In this document: in pieces, positions 1-6,580 of the stretch
Position numbering within the stretch: the stretch's first letter is position 1
Layout of the letters: every line of letters starts with the position of its first letter
NCBI GenBank assembly: GCA_013698305.1
Contig: JACCVC010000179.1
Span: 1-8,934, forward strand
DNA length: 8,934 nt
Source of the DNA: Chloroflexia bacterium
GTDB lineage: Bacteria; Chloroflexota; Chloroflexia; Thermomicrobiales; UBA6265
Direction: 5' to 3'
Program-made: the position numbers and the translations under genes
Notes under the pieces: generated by a model
Database searches by the model: none
What the model was told of the DNA's origin: nothing
Seen by the model: only the letters and a program-made list of their open reading frames with translations

Positions 1-288
1 ATGGGCGCGCAGCCCGGCATGGAGCCGGTGCGCGAGATACTTTCGGGCAATCGAGGCGGCATCGACAACTCGCTGACCTGGCCGCAGGTGGGATTCAAGA
101 ACGGCTACGAAGCCGGGGTGGTCAACGTCACCTACGTGCTGGAGCGCCACGACGGTCGGGTGTTCTTCGTCTCGGCGGGGTTCAATCACCCCTCGGGCAT
201 CGTCCAGGAGTCGAGCGCAAGGTTCTCGTTGGCGCCGGTGTTCGCCTGCCTGGCCACCCTGCGGGAGCACAGCGATTGCGGCAGTTGA
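1..288 (+). CDS. C-terminal fragment of a probable serine hydrolase (class A beta-lactamase-like fold)
   Basis: The frame is open from the first base of the window and ends at TGA 286-288, so this is probably the 3' end of a longer gene. The ATG at position 1 has no visible upstream context and may be internal. The 95 residues contain VGFKNG at about 31-36, followed by a Gly- and Val-rich stretch and a strand-like DGRVFFVSAGF segment. This resembles the KTG/KSG strand, next strand and final helix of class A beta-lactamase-like serine hydrolases, with Asn where Thr or Ser is usual. The catalytic Ser-x-x-Lys part would lie outside the window. The family call is inference from one motif and the strand order. 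The next gene starts 80 nt downstream on the same strand and also encodes an exported hydrolase. Confidence 0.45.
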   Translation: MGAQPGMEPVREILSGNRGGIDNSLTWPQVGFKNGYEAGVVNVTYVLERHDGRVFFVSAGFNHPSGIVQESSARFSLAPVFACLATLREHSDCGS

Positions 289-368
289 TGCCCAAACGAT
301 ACCAATCGGGGTTCCTGCCTGTGGCACGATGTGTCGATGACGATGCTGTCACGAAAGGAACCTTCTTC

Positions 369-2132
369 GTGTTGAAACGCCTCGTTGCCCTTTCGCTGAT
401 CCTGCTGGTCGCGCTGGCTGGATCGATGACCACGATGGCGCAGCCCGCCACACCCGACGCAGATACTGCCATCGATGAACATCTGGCGTGGGTGCTTGGC
501 TTGTTCGACGGTGGCGCCATCGACCTCGCAACCGCCGAGGTTGAAATGCGCTTCGATCCGGCATTTCTCGCGGTCGTGCCAGCAAACGAGTTCATCGTCA
601 CAATGCAGCAGCTCGCGGGCGCGCTTGGACCGCTGGAGCTGGTCGACGAGCAGGCGAACGATTCCGCCATAGAGTTCGTGGGCACGTTCGAGTCGCAGAC
701 GGGGGAGCGGGTGATGATCTCGTTCGCGGTCGATCCGAGTTCCGAGTTGATCGCCGGGTTCTTCATCACCCCGCTGGACGCTGCCATGGCAGTCGCAACG
801 CCCGATGCGCTGGCTCCAGGCGCCTCGCCGGTTTCGGTTGAGCTCGCAGGCGCCGTGGTGGACGATCCGGAAGTGCAGATCGCGCTGTATCAGGAACAGG
901 TCGACGCCATCCGGGAGATCGGCGAGCCGGTGGTCGAGGCGGTGCTGGCGGTGGATGACTCCGCGCTGGAGCCGCTGCTCTCGCCGGAGATGGTGGCGGC
1001 GCTCGAAGCAGCGTCGATTTCCGACGTGACTGCCACCTACACGACCGACCAGGTTCAGATGTCCTTCGCCGAGGCAAACGCGCACTTCTTCGGGCAGGTG
1101 CAGGACGACATCATCCAGGGCGTGATGATGCAGGGTGGACCGATCCCGTTCACCTTGCAGGCGACCGAGCCGCAATCAGGCAATGGGCCAACAGGACGAT
1201 GGGATGGCGTGTTGTCCGGCATCGGTCTTGAGATCTCGGTCGTGTTTGACGGCGACGAAGGGGGTAACCTCACCGCTGCGCTCGATATTCCGGCCCAGAA
1301 TGTGACCGAACAACCGCTGAGTAACGTCTCGTTCACCGCCGACCGGCCAATCGGCGACCTGATTGAAGACCGTGCCTTCGCGCCGGGAGGCATCAACAAC
1401 GGGTACAGCGCCGACCATGGCTGGGGTGATGCGCTGATGAGAATCTCGGTGGGCGTGGACATCGAGTCCGGTACAGTGACTGGTTTGCAACTCCTGCCGG
1501 CCATGCTGCTGCCGGATGATCCCGCTGCAGGCCAGGTATCCGAGACGAGCTACCGGTTGCCGTTCGATGGGACTTGGTGGACCTTCTGGGGCGGCGAGAG
1601 CGAACTCCAGAACTACCATACGGTCAGCCCGTCTCAGCGCCACGCCTACGACTTCGTGATCTGGAACGACGGTGCGACGTTCTCCGGGGACGGAACGCGG
1701 AACGAGGACTACTGGGCGTGGGGCCAGGCGGTGCTTGCCCCGGCTGGCGGCACCGTCGTTGCGATTGTCAACGATGAGCCTGATTTGCCGCCCAATGCGC
1801 CTCTGGAGCAACGCGCGCAGGTGGGCAATCCGGGCGGCAACCATGTCGCGATCGAGACGGGAGACGACGAATACGTCTTCATCGCGCACATGCAGGAGGG
1901 AACTGTCGAGGTGGAGGCGGGAGATGAGGTTCAGGCGGGTGATCTGCTGGGTTTGACCGGCAACTCCGGCAACAGTTCCGAGCCGCATATTCATATTCAC
2001 GCGCAGGACTCTCCGGACTTGGTCGATCCCACCGCGACGGGGCTGCCGATTCGGTTCGCGAGTGCCGTCGTCGATGGCGATCCAGTCGAGGACGCAATGC
2101 CGGTGCAAGGATCGTTCGTCGCCAACCCGTAG
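369..2132 (+). CDS. Secreted multidomain M23-family metallopeptidase
   Basis: The product is 587 residues from GTG 369, chosen because AAAGGAA (354-360) lies 8 nt upstream and a signal peptide begins at once (Lys3-Arg4, hydrophobic 5-18, likely cleavage after TMA24). The frame is open further back to TTG 276, but that extension would bury the signal peptide. A helical, DUF3887- or ORF12-N-like domain spans about 30-137, followed by an Ala/Thr/Pro linker (138-160) and a second similar helical segment (about 166-250). A middle beta-rich region contains a WDGVLSG stretch and a DIPAQ motif. The M23 (LytM-like) domain occupies about 400-580: NYH417, HAYD428, a strand with H507, and PHIHIH with H540, H542 and H544. 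M23 enzymes are zinc endopeptidases that usually cut peptidoglycan cross-bridges. The usual HxxxD motif is altered to HxxD here, with an extra upstream NYH that may supply the missing ligand. Fold and export are well supported; substrate and activity are not shown. Confidence 0.88.
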   Translation: MLKRLVALSLILLVALAGSMTTMAQPATPDADTAIDEHLAWVLGLFDGGAIDLATAEVEMRFDPAFLAVVPANEFIVTMQQLAGALGPLELVDEQANDSAIEFVGTFESQTGERVMISFAVDPSSELIAGFFITPLDAAMAVATPDALAPGASPVSVELAGAVVDDPEVQIALYQEQVDAIREIGEPVVEAVLAVDDSALEPLLSPEMVAALEAASISDVTATYTTDQVQMSFAEANAHFFGQVQDDIIQGVMMQGGPIPFTLQATEPQSGNGPTGRWDGVLSGIGLEISVVFDGDEGGNLTAALDIPAQNVTEQPLSNVSFTADRPIGDLIEDRAFAPGGINNGYSADHGWGDALMRISVGVDIESGTVTGLQLLPAMLLPDDPAAGQVSETSYRLPFDGTWWTFWGGESELQNYHTVSPSQRHAYDFVIWNDGATFSGDGTRNEDYWAWGQAVLAPAGGTVVAIVNDEPDLPPNAPLEQRAQVGNPGGNHVAIETGDDEYVFIAHMQEGTVEVEAGDEVQAGDLLGLTGNSGNSSEPHIHIHAQDSPDLVDPTATGLPIRFASAVVDGDPVEDAMPVQGSFVANP

Positions 2133-2151
2133 TCCGAACGAGGAGGTTTCC

Positions 2152-3315
2152 ATGTTGTCTCTCGCTCGCACGCTGGCCGTTCGCACAATCCTCGTTCTTG
2201 GCGTTGCCGCCGGGATGCTGGTTCCCGCCCACCTCGCGGCTGCCCAATCCACGGACGCAACACTCGAAGAGTGGACGGCGGGGACGTTCAACCAGCCGAC
2301 ATACATCACCAACGCCGGCGACGATCGGCTGTTTGTGGTCGAGCAGCCGGGCACGGTGCAGGTCGTCGCCGACGCGAACGCCCCGGAAGCGGGATCGGAG
2401 CTCTTCCTCGATCTCACCGATCGGGTCGGCTCGGATGGGACAGAGCAGGGACTGCTCAGCATCGAGTTCCCGCCCGACAGCCACGATAACAACGTGGTCT
2501 ACGCCTCCTACTCCGACCTCAACGGTGACTCGGTGATCAGCCGCTTCGATCTCAGCGAGGACAGCCTGACCGCCGATCCGGCCACCGAGCAGATCGTGTT
2601 GACGCAGCCGCAGCCGTTCCAGAACCACAACGGTGGGCTGATCCTGTTCGGTCCCGACGACATGCTCTATATCGGCTTCGGCGACGGCGGCTCGCAGGGG
2701 GACCCGGACGGCAACGGTCAGGATCCTTCGACCTGGCTCGGCAAGCTGCTGCGGATCGACGTCAACCCGGCCAACCTCGCCGAGGGTGAGGGGTACGCCG
2801 TGCCGGAGGACAACCCGTTCCTTGACGATCCGGACGCCGCGCCCGAGGTCTGGATGAACGGGCTACGCAATCCGTGGCGCTTCGCCTTCGACGCGGAGGG
2901 GACGATGATCGCCGTCGCCGATGTCGGCCAGAACCAGATCGAGGAAGTAACGATCCTGCCATTTGAGGACGCCGCCGGGGCAAACCTCGGCTGGAATATC
3001 ATGGAAGGATCGACCTGCTACCAGCCATCTGACTGCGATACGTCCGGCCTGACACTGCCGTCCGTCGAATACACCCACGAGGAGGGTGGCTGCTCGGTGA
3101 CGGGCGGCGAATTCAGCGGCGACGCGTATGTCTACGCCGATTTCTGCTCCGGGCTGCTCTGGGTCGCGACACAGGACGACGCCGGGTCGTGGTCAGTTTC
3201 CACGCCGATCGAGACGGGGTTGGGCCCGTCGTCGTTCGGTCTCGGCGGCGACGGCACGGTCTACCTCGGTGATCGCGCCAGCGGGACGATCTACCGGGTG
3301 GTGCTGAACCCGTAG
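2152..3315 (+). CDS. Secreted PQQ-dependent sugar dehydrogenase-like protein (glucose/sorbosone dehydrogenase family)
   Basis: The product is 387 residues from ATG 2152, with a strong AGGAGG (2141-2146) 5 nt upstream. A signal peptide covers about 1-35 (Arg6/Arg11, hydrophobic core, AAAQ at 33-36). The remainder is a six-bladed GSDH propeller: EQGLLSIEF, then QNHNGG with H159 matching the catalytic base of soluble glucose dehydrogenase, a GDGGSQGDP calcium/PQQ loop, GKLLRIDVNP, and GLRNPWRF with R239 at the cofactor-binding arginine. ADVGQNQIEEV and NLGWNIMEG follow. Four cysteines (C289, C295, C314, C332) suggest disulfides in the exported protein. Family members oxidise aldose sugars at C1 with PQQ and pass electrons to an acceptor outside the cytoplasm; many relatives have unknown substrates. 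The gene lies 19 nt after the M23 peptidase gene with no room for a promoter, so the two are probably cotranscribed. Confidence 0.9.
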   Translation: MLSLARTLAVRTILVLGVAAGMLVPAHLAAAQSTDATLEEWTAGTFNQPTYITNAGDDRLFVVEQPGTVQVVADANAPEAGSELFLDLTDRVGSDGTEQGLLSIEFPPDSHDNNVVYASYSDLNGDSVISRFDLSEDSLTADPATEQIVLTQPQPFQNHNGGLILFGPDDMLYIGFGDGGSQGDPDGNGQDPSTWLGKLLRIDVNPANLAEGEGYAVPEDNPFLDDPDAAPEVWMNGLRNPWRFAFDAEGTMIAVADVGQNQIEEVTILPFEDAAGANLGWNIMEGSTCYQPSDCDTSGLTLPSVEYTHEEGGCSVTGGEFSGDAYVYADFCSGLLWVATQDDAGSWSVSTPIETGLGPSSFGLGGDGTVYLGDRASGTIYRVVLNP

Positions 3316-3360
3316 GGCTTTTGCTGCGGGCATCCAGTCGCCGGTTTACACCCGCATCAC

Positions 3361-3401
3361 AACGAGCCCCCTGCCGGCTTAATCTCGGCAGGGGGCTCGT
3401 T
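3361..3401. terminator. Bidirectional hairpin terminator between convergent genes
   Basis: The arms are perfect inverted repeats of 16 bp (3361-3376 and 3386-3401) with a 9-nt loop and a GC-rich core. The hairpin begins 45 nt after the sugar dehydrogenase stop and lies about 70 nt beyond the end of metY on the other strand. The T run is short on the plus side (GTTTGG) and weak on the minus side, so termination efficiency is uncertain. The placement between tail-to-tail genes fits a shared terminator. Confidence 0.85.
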
Positions 3402-3426
3402 TGGATTGAGGAGGACCGCATGGTTG

Positions 3427-3460
3427 GGTGCCGGTCAACTCCACAGAACTGACCGGTACC
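3427..3460 (-). terminator. Second hairpin directly after metY
   Basis: An 11-nt inverted repeat (3427-3437 with 3450-3460, 12-nt loop) has one non-Watson-Crick position: G-U in plus-strand RNA, A-C in minus-strand RNA. It starts 12 nt past the metY stop codon. No T run follows, so it may protect the 3' end of the met transcript or assist the main hairpin rather than terminate alone. Confidence 0.4.
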
Positions 3461-3472
3461 GGCTGTCGAATG

Positions 3473-4786
3473 CTAGATCTTGGCCAGCGCCTGCTCGAGG
3501 TCGGCGATCAGGTCGCCTACCGTCTCCAGCCCGATCGACAGCCGAACGAAGTCCGGCGTCGCGCCGGTCTCGGCTTGCTCGCTCGCGGTTAGCTGCGAGT
3601 GGGTGGTGGTGGCCGGGTGAATGATGAGCGACTTGGCGTCGCCGATGTTGGCGAGGTGGGAGAAGATCTCGACTGATTCGATCAGCTTCTTGCCAGCCTC
3701 CAGACCGCCCTCGACGCCGAAGCCCAGGATCGCGCCAAAGTGGTCATGCAACCAGTAGCGGCTGGCGACATCGTAGTTGGCGCCGCCCGGAAGCCCCGGA
3801 TAGTTGACCCAGGAGACCTTCGGATGCTCGTTGAGGAAGCGGGCGACTTGCAGCGCGTTCTGGCTGTGCCGTTCCATCCGCAGCGGCAGCGTCTCCAGCC
3901 CTAGCAGGATCAGGAAGGAGTTGAACGGGCTGATCGCCGCGCCCACGTCTCGCAGTCCCTGGGTCCGCACCTTGAAGGCGAAGGCGACGTTGCCCATGCC
4001 GGCGAAGTCCTGGAACACCGGACCAAAACTGAGTCCGTGGTAGCTGGGATCGGGCTCGACGAACCCAGCGTCGAACCGACCGCTGGCGACCCAGTCGAAG
4101 TTGCCGCCGTCGACGATCACGCCGCCAATGGAATTTCCGTGGCCGCCGATGAACTTGGTCAGCGAGTGGATCACGATATCCGCGCCATGCTCGATCGGGC
4201 GCAGCAGGTACGGCGTCGGGATGGTGTTGTCGATCAGCAGCGGCACCCCGGCCTCGTGGGCGACATCGGCGACGGCGCGGATGTCGAGTGTCTTCAGGTC
4301 GGGGTTGCCGACGCTCTCGGAGTAGACCGCCTTGGTCTTGTCGGTGATGGCTGCCCGGACCGCCTCGGCGGTCGGCTCGACGAATTTCACGGTGATGCCG
4401 AACTTCGGCAGCGTGTAGTGGAAGAGGTTGTAGGTGCCGCCGTAGAGGCTGGTGGTGGAGACGATCTCGTCGCCGGCGCTGGCGATGTTAGTAATCGCCA
4501 GCGTTTCGGCAGACTGGCCGGAGGCGAACGCAACCGCCGCCGTGCCGCCCTCGAGCGCGGCGATCCGCTGCTCCAGCACGTCGGTGGTGGGGTTCATGAT
4601 CCGGGTGTAAATGTTGCCGAGCGCGCGCAGGCCGAACAGGTCGGCGGCGTGGTCGGTGTCGTTGAAGACGTAGGAGGTGGTCTGGTAGATCGGCACCGCG
4701 CGGGAGCCGGTCGTCGGGTCCGGCGTCTGGCCGGCGTGAAGGGCGCGGGTCTCAAATCCAAGGGTTTTCTCGAGTACGTCTGTCAC
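3473..4786 (-). CDS. metY: O-acetylhomoserine aminocarboxypropyltransferase (sulfhydrylase)
   Basis: This cytosolic PLP enzyme converts O-acetylhomoserine and sulfide to homocysteine. The product is 437 residues, normal for the family. Start GTG 4786-4784 was chosen because AAAGGA lies 7 nt upstream (4799-4794); the frame is open to a TTG at 4813 that has no such site. The sequence opens with GFETRALHAGQ and PIYQTTSYVF, then YTRIMNPT with Y60 and R62, which contact the PLP phosphate from the neighbouring subunit. An ASGQSAE loop and the signature HSLTKFIGGHG follow, with K211 as the Schiff-base lysine. The length and SVGNPDLKTLDI favour MetY over the shorter cystathionine gamma-synthases. It lies 150 nt downstream of metX on the same strand, with no terminator visible between them, and should share the SAM-I riboswitch. 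An independent promoter in the gap is not evident. Confidence 0.96.
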   Translation of the reverse strand: MTDVLEKTLGFETRALHAGQTPDPTTGSRAVPIYQTTSYVFNDTDHAADLFGLRALGNIYTRIMNPTTDVLEQRIAALEGGTAAVAFASGQSAETLAITNIASAGDEIVSTTSLYGGTYNLFHYTLPKFGITVKFVEPTAEAVRAAITDKTKAVYSESVGNPDLKTLDIRAVADVAHEAGVPLLIDNTIPTPYLLRPIEHGADIVIHSLTKFIGGHGNSIGGVIVDGGNFDWVASGRFDAGFVEPDPSYHGLSFGPVFQDFAGMGNVAFAFKVRTQGLRDVGAAISPFNSFLILLGLETLPLRMERHSQNALQVARFLNEHPKVSWVNYPGLPGGANYDVASRYWLHDHFGAILGFGVEGGLEAGKKLIESVEIFSHLANIGDAKSLIIHPATTTHSQLTASEQAETGATPDFVRLSIGLETVGDLIADLEQALAKI

Positions 4787-4868
4787 GGTGGTGTCCTTTC
4801 GTGGGCTTCTCAACCCATAGCGGTTCGAACTTGACTCCGATGCGTCCGGTGCTTGCTGCGCTCTACGT

Positions 4869-4940
4869 TCATGCCCCCTCGGGCATCAGCAACTCGCGCG
4901 GCAGCGGGTGATGGCGCTCACGGTGGATCGATCCGATCAT
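4869..4940 (-). CDS. Candidate 23-residue small ORF overlapping the metX stop
   Basis: ATG 4940-4938 overlaps the metX TGA (4939-4937) in an ATGA junction. A GGGAGG run near the end of metX lies about 11 nt before this ATG. The frame encodes MIGSIHRERHHPLPRELLMPEGA and has mostly G or C at third positions, like the neighbouring genes. A 6-bp hairpin (4871-4876 with 4881-4886) covers its last codons. I recognise no family. It may be a coupled small protein, a device letting ribosomes pass from metX towards metY, or chance in a GC-rich gap. Confidence 0.25.
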   Translation of the reverse strand: MIGSIHRERHHPLPRELLMPEGA

Positions 4941-6133
4941 GACCTCGCCTCCCGAGACTGCTCGCGGTGCGAGCCGATCTCCTCAATGAACGGCCCCACG
5001 ATCGCGTTGAGCTGGTCCCAATCCTTGAGAAAGCTGTCGTGACCGTTGGGGGAATCGATCTCCTGATATCTGGCGTCCGCGCCGAGCCGTTGCAGGTTGG
5101 AGGCCAGGGTCCGGATGTCGTCGGGCGGAAACAGCCAGTCGCTGGAGATGCCGATCAGCAGCATCGGCGCCCGCACCTTCCGCAGCCAGGATTCGCCGTC
5201 GCCGTTGCGGGAGACATCGTACATGTCCATCGCGCGGGTGAGATAGAGGTAGCTGTTGGCGTCGAACCGTTGCACCAGCGCCTGTCCGTGATAGTGCAAG
5301 TAGCCTTCGACATCGAAGGTGGGGCCGATGCCGGGATAGAGCACCGGGCGGCTGGCCGGGGTCCGGCCAAAGCGGGTGTTGAGGCTGTCCCGGCTGTGAT
5401 ATGTGATCATTGCCGCCATTCGCGCGATGGACAGCCCCTCCTCCGGGAAGACGCCGTGGCTGGCGTAGTCGCCGTTGCGCCAGTTGGCGTCGGCCATGAT
5501 CGCGCGGCGACCGACTTCGCCATGCAGGGCGATGGCCTGAGCGCCGAGCGCCCCGCTGGCGGCGACCACGCCCGAGCCTCGCACAAGGTCGGCGTGGCGG
5601 GTGCCCCACTCCAGTGCCTGCAAGCCGCCGATCGATCCACCGATGGGGATCACCGACGTGACGCCGAGCGATTCGAGCAGCGCGCGCTGGGCGTTGACCA
5701 TGTCGCCGATCGTGACCAACGGGAAATGCATCGTCCACGGCTTGCCGCTCTCCGGATTGACCGACGCCGGACCGGTTGTTCCCTGGCAGCCGCCGAGGAC
5801 GTTGCTGCAGATCACGAACTGATGGTCGGTGTCGATTGGTCGACCGGGACCGATCACCGGCTCCCACCAGCCGCCCTCGTTCGCGGCGTTGGAGTCGCCG
5901 GTGAGCGCGTGCAGGACGATCACGGCGTTGTCGCCGCGCTCGTTGAGTCGCCCCCACGAGCGCCAGGCGACGGTGACATCGTCGAGATACCCGCCGAGCT
6001 CGAGGTCGAGCGCGCCGATGCCGGTCTCGCGCAGGGCGCCGTCGTTGCGTCGGGGATCTGCCTTGAGCACGCGCAGATGTCCCCGGCTGGAAGTTGAAGG
6101 TTGGGTTGTGGTGGCGTTGGCGCAGTTGGTCAC
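4937..6133 (-). CDS. metX: Homoserine O-acetyltransferase (MetX, alpha/beta hydrolase fold)
   Basis: MetX transfers an acyl group, normally acetyl from acetyl-CoA, to the homoserine hydroxyl. This is the committing step of methionine synthesis and supplies MetY. The preferred start is GTG 6133-6131 (398 residues), because GAGAGGG sits a few bases upstream; ATG 6154 would add seven residues but has no ribosome site. Typical motifs appear in order: VLHALTGD (oxyanion region), GGWWEPVIGPG, NVLGGCQGTTGP, and the nucleophile elbow GGSIGGLQALEW with S167. SSDWLFPP carries D332 and NGHDSFL carries H365, completing the Ser-Asp-His triad. The elbow has Ile where Met is more common. Acyl specificity (acetyl or succinyl) cannot be settled by homology alone, but the adjacent metY favours acetyl. 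The gene lies about 130 nt beyond the riboswitch terminator. Confidence 0.96.
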   Translation of the reverse strand: MTNCANATTTQPSTSSRGHLRVLKADPRRNDGALRETGIGALDLELGGYLDDVTVAWRSWGRLNERGDNAVIVLHALTGDSNAANEGGWWEPVIGPGRPIDTDHQFVICSNVLGGCQGTTGPASVNPESGKPWTMHFPLVTIGDMVNAQRALLESLGVTSVIPIGGSIGGLQALEWGTRHADLVRGSGVVAASGALGAQAIALHGEVGRRAIMADANWRNGDYASHGVFPEEGLSIARMAAMITYHSRDSLNTRFGRTPASRPVLYPGIGPTFDVEGYLHYHGQALVQRFDANSYLYLTRAMDMYDVSRNGDGESWLRKVRAPMLLIGISSDWLFPPDDIRTLASNLQRLGADARYQEIDSPNGHDSFLKDWDQLNAIVGPFIEEIGSHREQSREARS

Positions 6134-6261
6134 GGGCCACCCTCTCGCTTTCATGGCGCGCCAGCGCGGACGGGCCGCGGCGACGGTTGGAGCGGGGAGA
6201 GATGACCGTGTGAGGAAGACTCCGGTGGGTCGTTAAATCGACCGGGGGTTGGTCTGGATAC
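6134..6261 (-). other. Leader segment between riboswitch terminator and metX
   Basis: This stretch of about 128 nt is untranslated leader in transcripts that escape the terminator. It contains the alternative metX start ATG 6154 (within an open frame) and the GUAUCC (6261-6256) that can pair back across the terminator. I see no other conserved element or convincing small gene. Confidence 0.5.
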
Positions 6262-6296
6262 AAAAAACGCCCAATGCACGAATGCAAAGGGGGCGT
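6262..6296 (-). terminator. Intrinsic terminator of the SAM riboswitch
   Basis: In minus-strand RNA, ACGCCC (6296-6291) pairs with GGGCGU (6272-6267). An inner UGCA/UGCA helix is closed by a UUCG tetraloop. A run of six U (6267-6262) follows. It lies 13 nt after the aptamer, as expected for the expression platform of an S-box OFF switch. Confidence 0.9.
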
Positions 6297-6308
6297 ATCC
6301 TCGCCATC

Positions 6309-6421
6309 CCTTATCTCGCAGATCACTCTGCCGGAGTTGGCACCTTACGCGTACGACTGACGTCGCGTTCGCAGGCTGCCGGGCTTCACAGGGCCGATTC
6401 CCTCCACCTCTCTGGATAAGG
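6309..6421 (-). promoter_or_regulatory. SAM-I (S-box) riboswitch aptamer controlling metX-metY
   Basis: The aptamer binds S-adenosylmethionine and turns methionine synthesis off. Read on the minus strand, P1 is CCUUAUC (6421-6415) paired perfectly with GAUAAGG (6315-6309). The conserved S-box core is present: AGAGAGGUGGAGGGA just after P1, GGCCC...GUGAA...CCCGGCAGCC (6395-6374), AAGGUGCCAACUCC (about 6347-6334), and the P4 hairpin GCAGA/UCUGC (6331-6327 with 6322-6318). The order, spacing and about 113-nt length match the family. A promoter lies just upstream and an intrinsic terminator just downstream. Confidence 0.97.
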
Positions 6422-6446
6422 CAACAGTCTTCAGTTGTTGAGCAAC

Positions 6447-6476
6447 ATGCTACGTGCGGGTGCTTCCTGTTGTCAA
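6447..6476 (-). promoter_or_regulatory. Sigma70-type promoter for the met operon
   Basis: On the minus strand a perfect TTGACA -35 box (6476-6471) is followed after 18 nt by TAGCAT (6452-6447), which matches the -10 consensus at four of six positions. Transcription would begin near 6440, about 20 nt before the riboswitch P1 helix. Confidence 0.65.
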
Positions 6477-6521
6477 GTGCAATCTTTCACAATGTCCCAC
6501 GATCGGCCGGGGACGAACGAT

Positions 6522-6554
6522 GGTCGCGCTGACCTGAACAGCGTCAGCGCGATC
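6522..6554 (-). terminator. Hairpin after the secreted-protein gene
   Basis: A perfect 10-bp inverted repeat (6524-6533 with 6543-6552, 9-nt loop), extendable by two pairs if a wobble is allowed, starts 26 nt past the stop of the secreted-protein gene. No T run follows on the minus strand, so it is a probable 3'-end hairpin whose terminating power is uncertain. It separates this gene from the met promoter. Confidence 0.5.
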
Positions 6555-6580
6555 TTCAATCGGAAGGAGCTGCGTTCTCG

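Noticed and set aside
276..368. TTG start 31 codons upstream for the M23 peptidase
   Set aside because: It overlaps the previous gene and places the signal peptide internally; GTG 369 has AAAGGAA at the right distance.
186..2492. Long antisense reading frames opposite the M23 peptidase and sugar dehydrogenase (329 and 438 codons)
   Set aside because: They mirror the real genes, have Arg/His-rich composition typical of GC-rich shadow frames, and lack domains or ribosome sites.
4810..4872. Second 20-codon frame in the metX-metY gap as a gene
   Set aside because: Mixed third-position bases, a very basic and low-complexity product, and no ribosome site; noted only as part of the overlapping stop-start chain.
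4037..6326. Long open frames overlapping metX and metY, two opposite them (265 and 376 codons) and one on their own strand in another frame (447 codons)
   Set aside because: metX and metY are unambiguous in their frames; these alternatives show no recognisable protein features.
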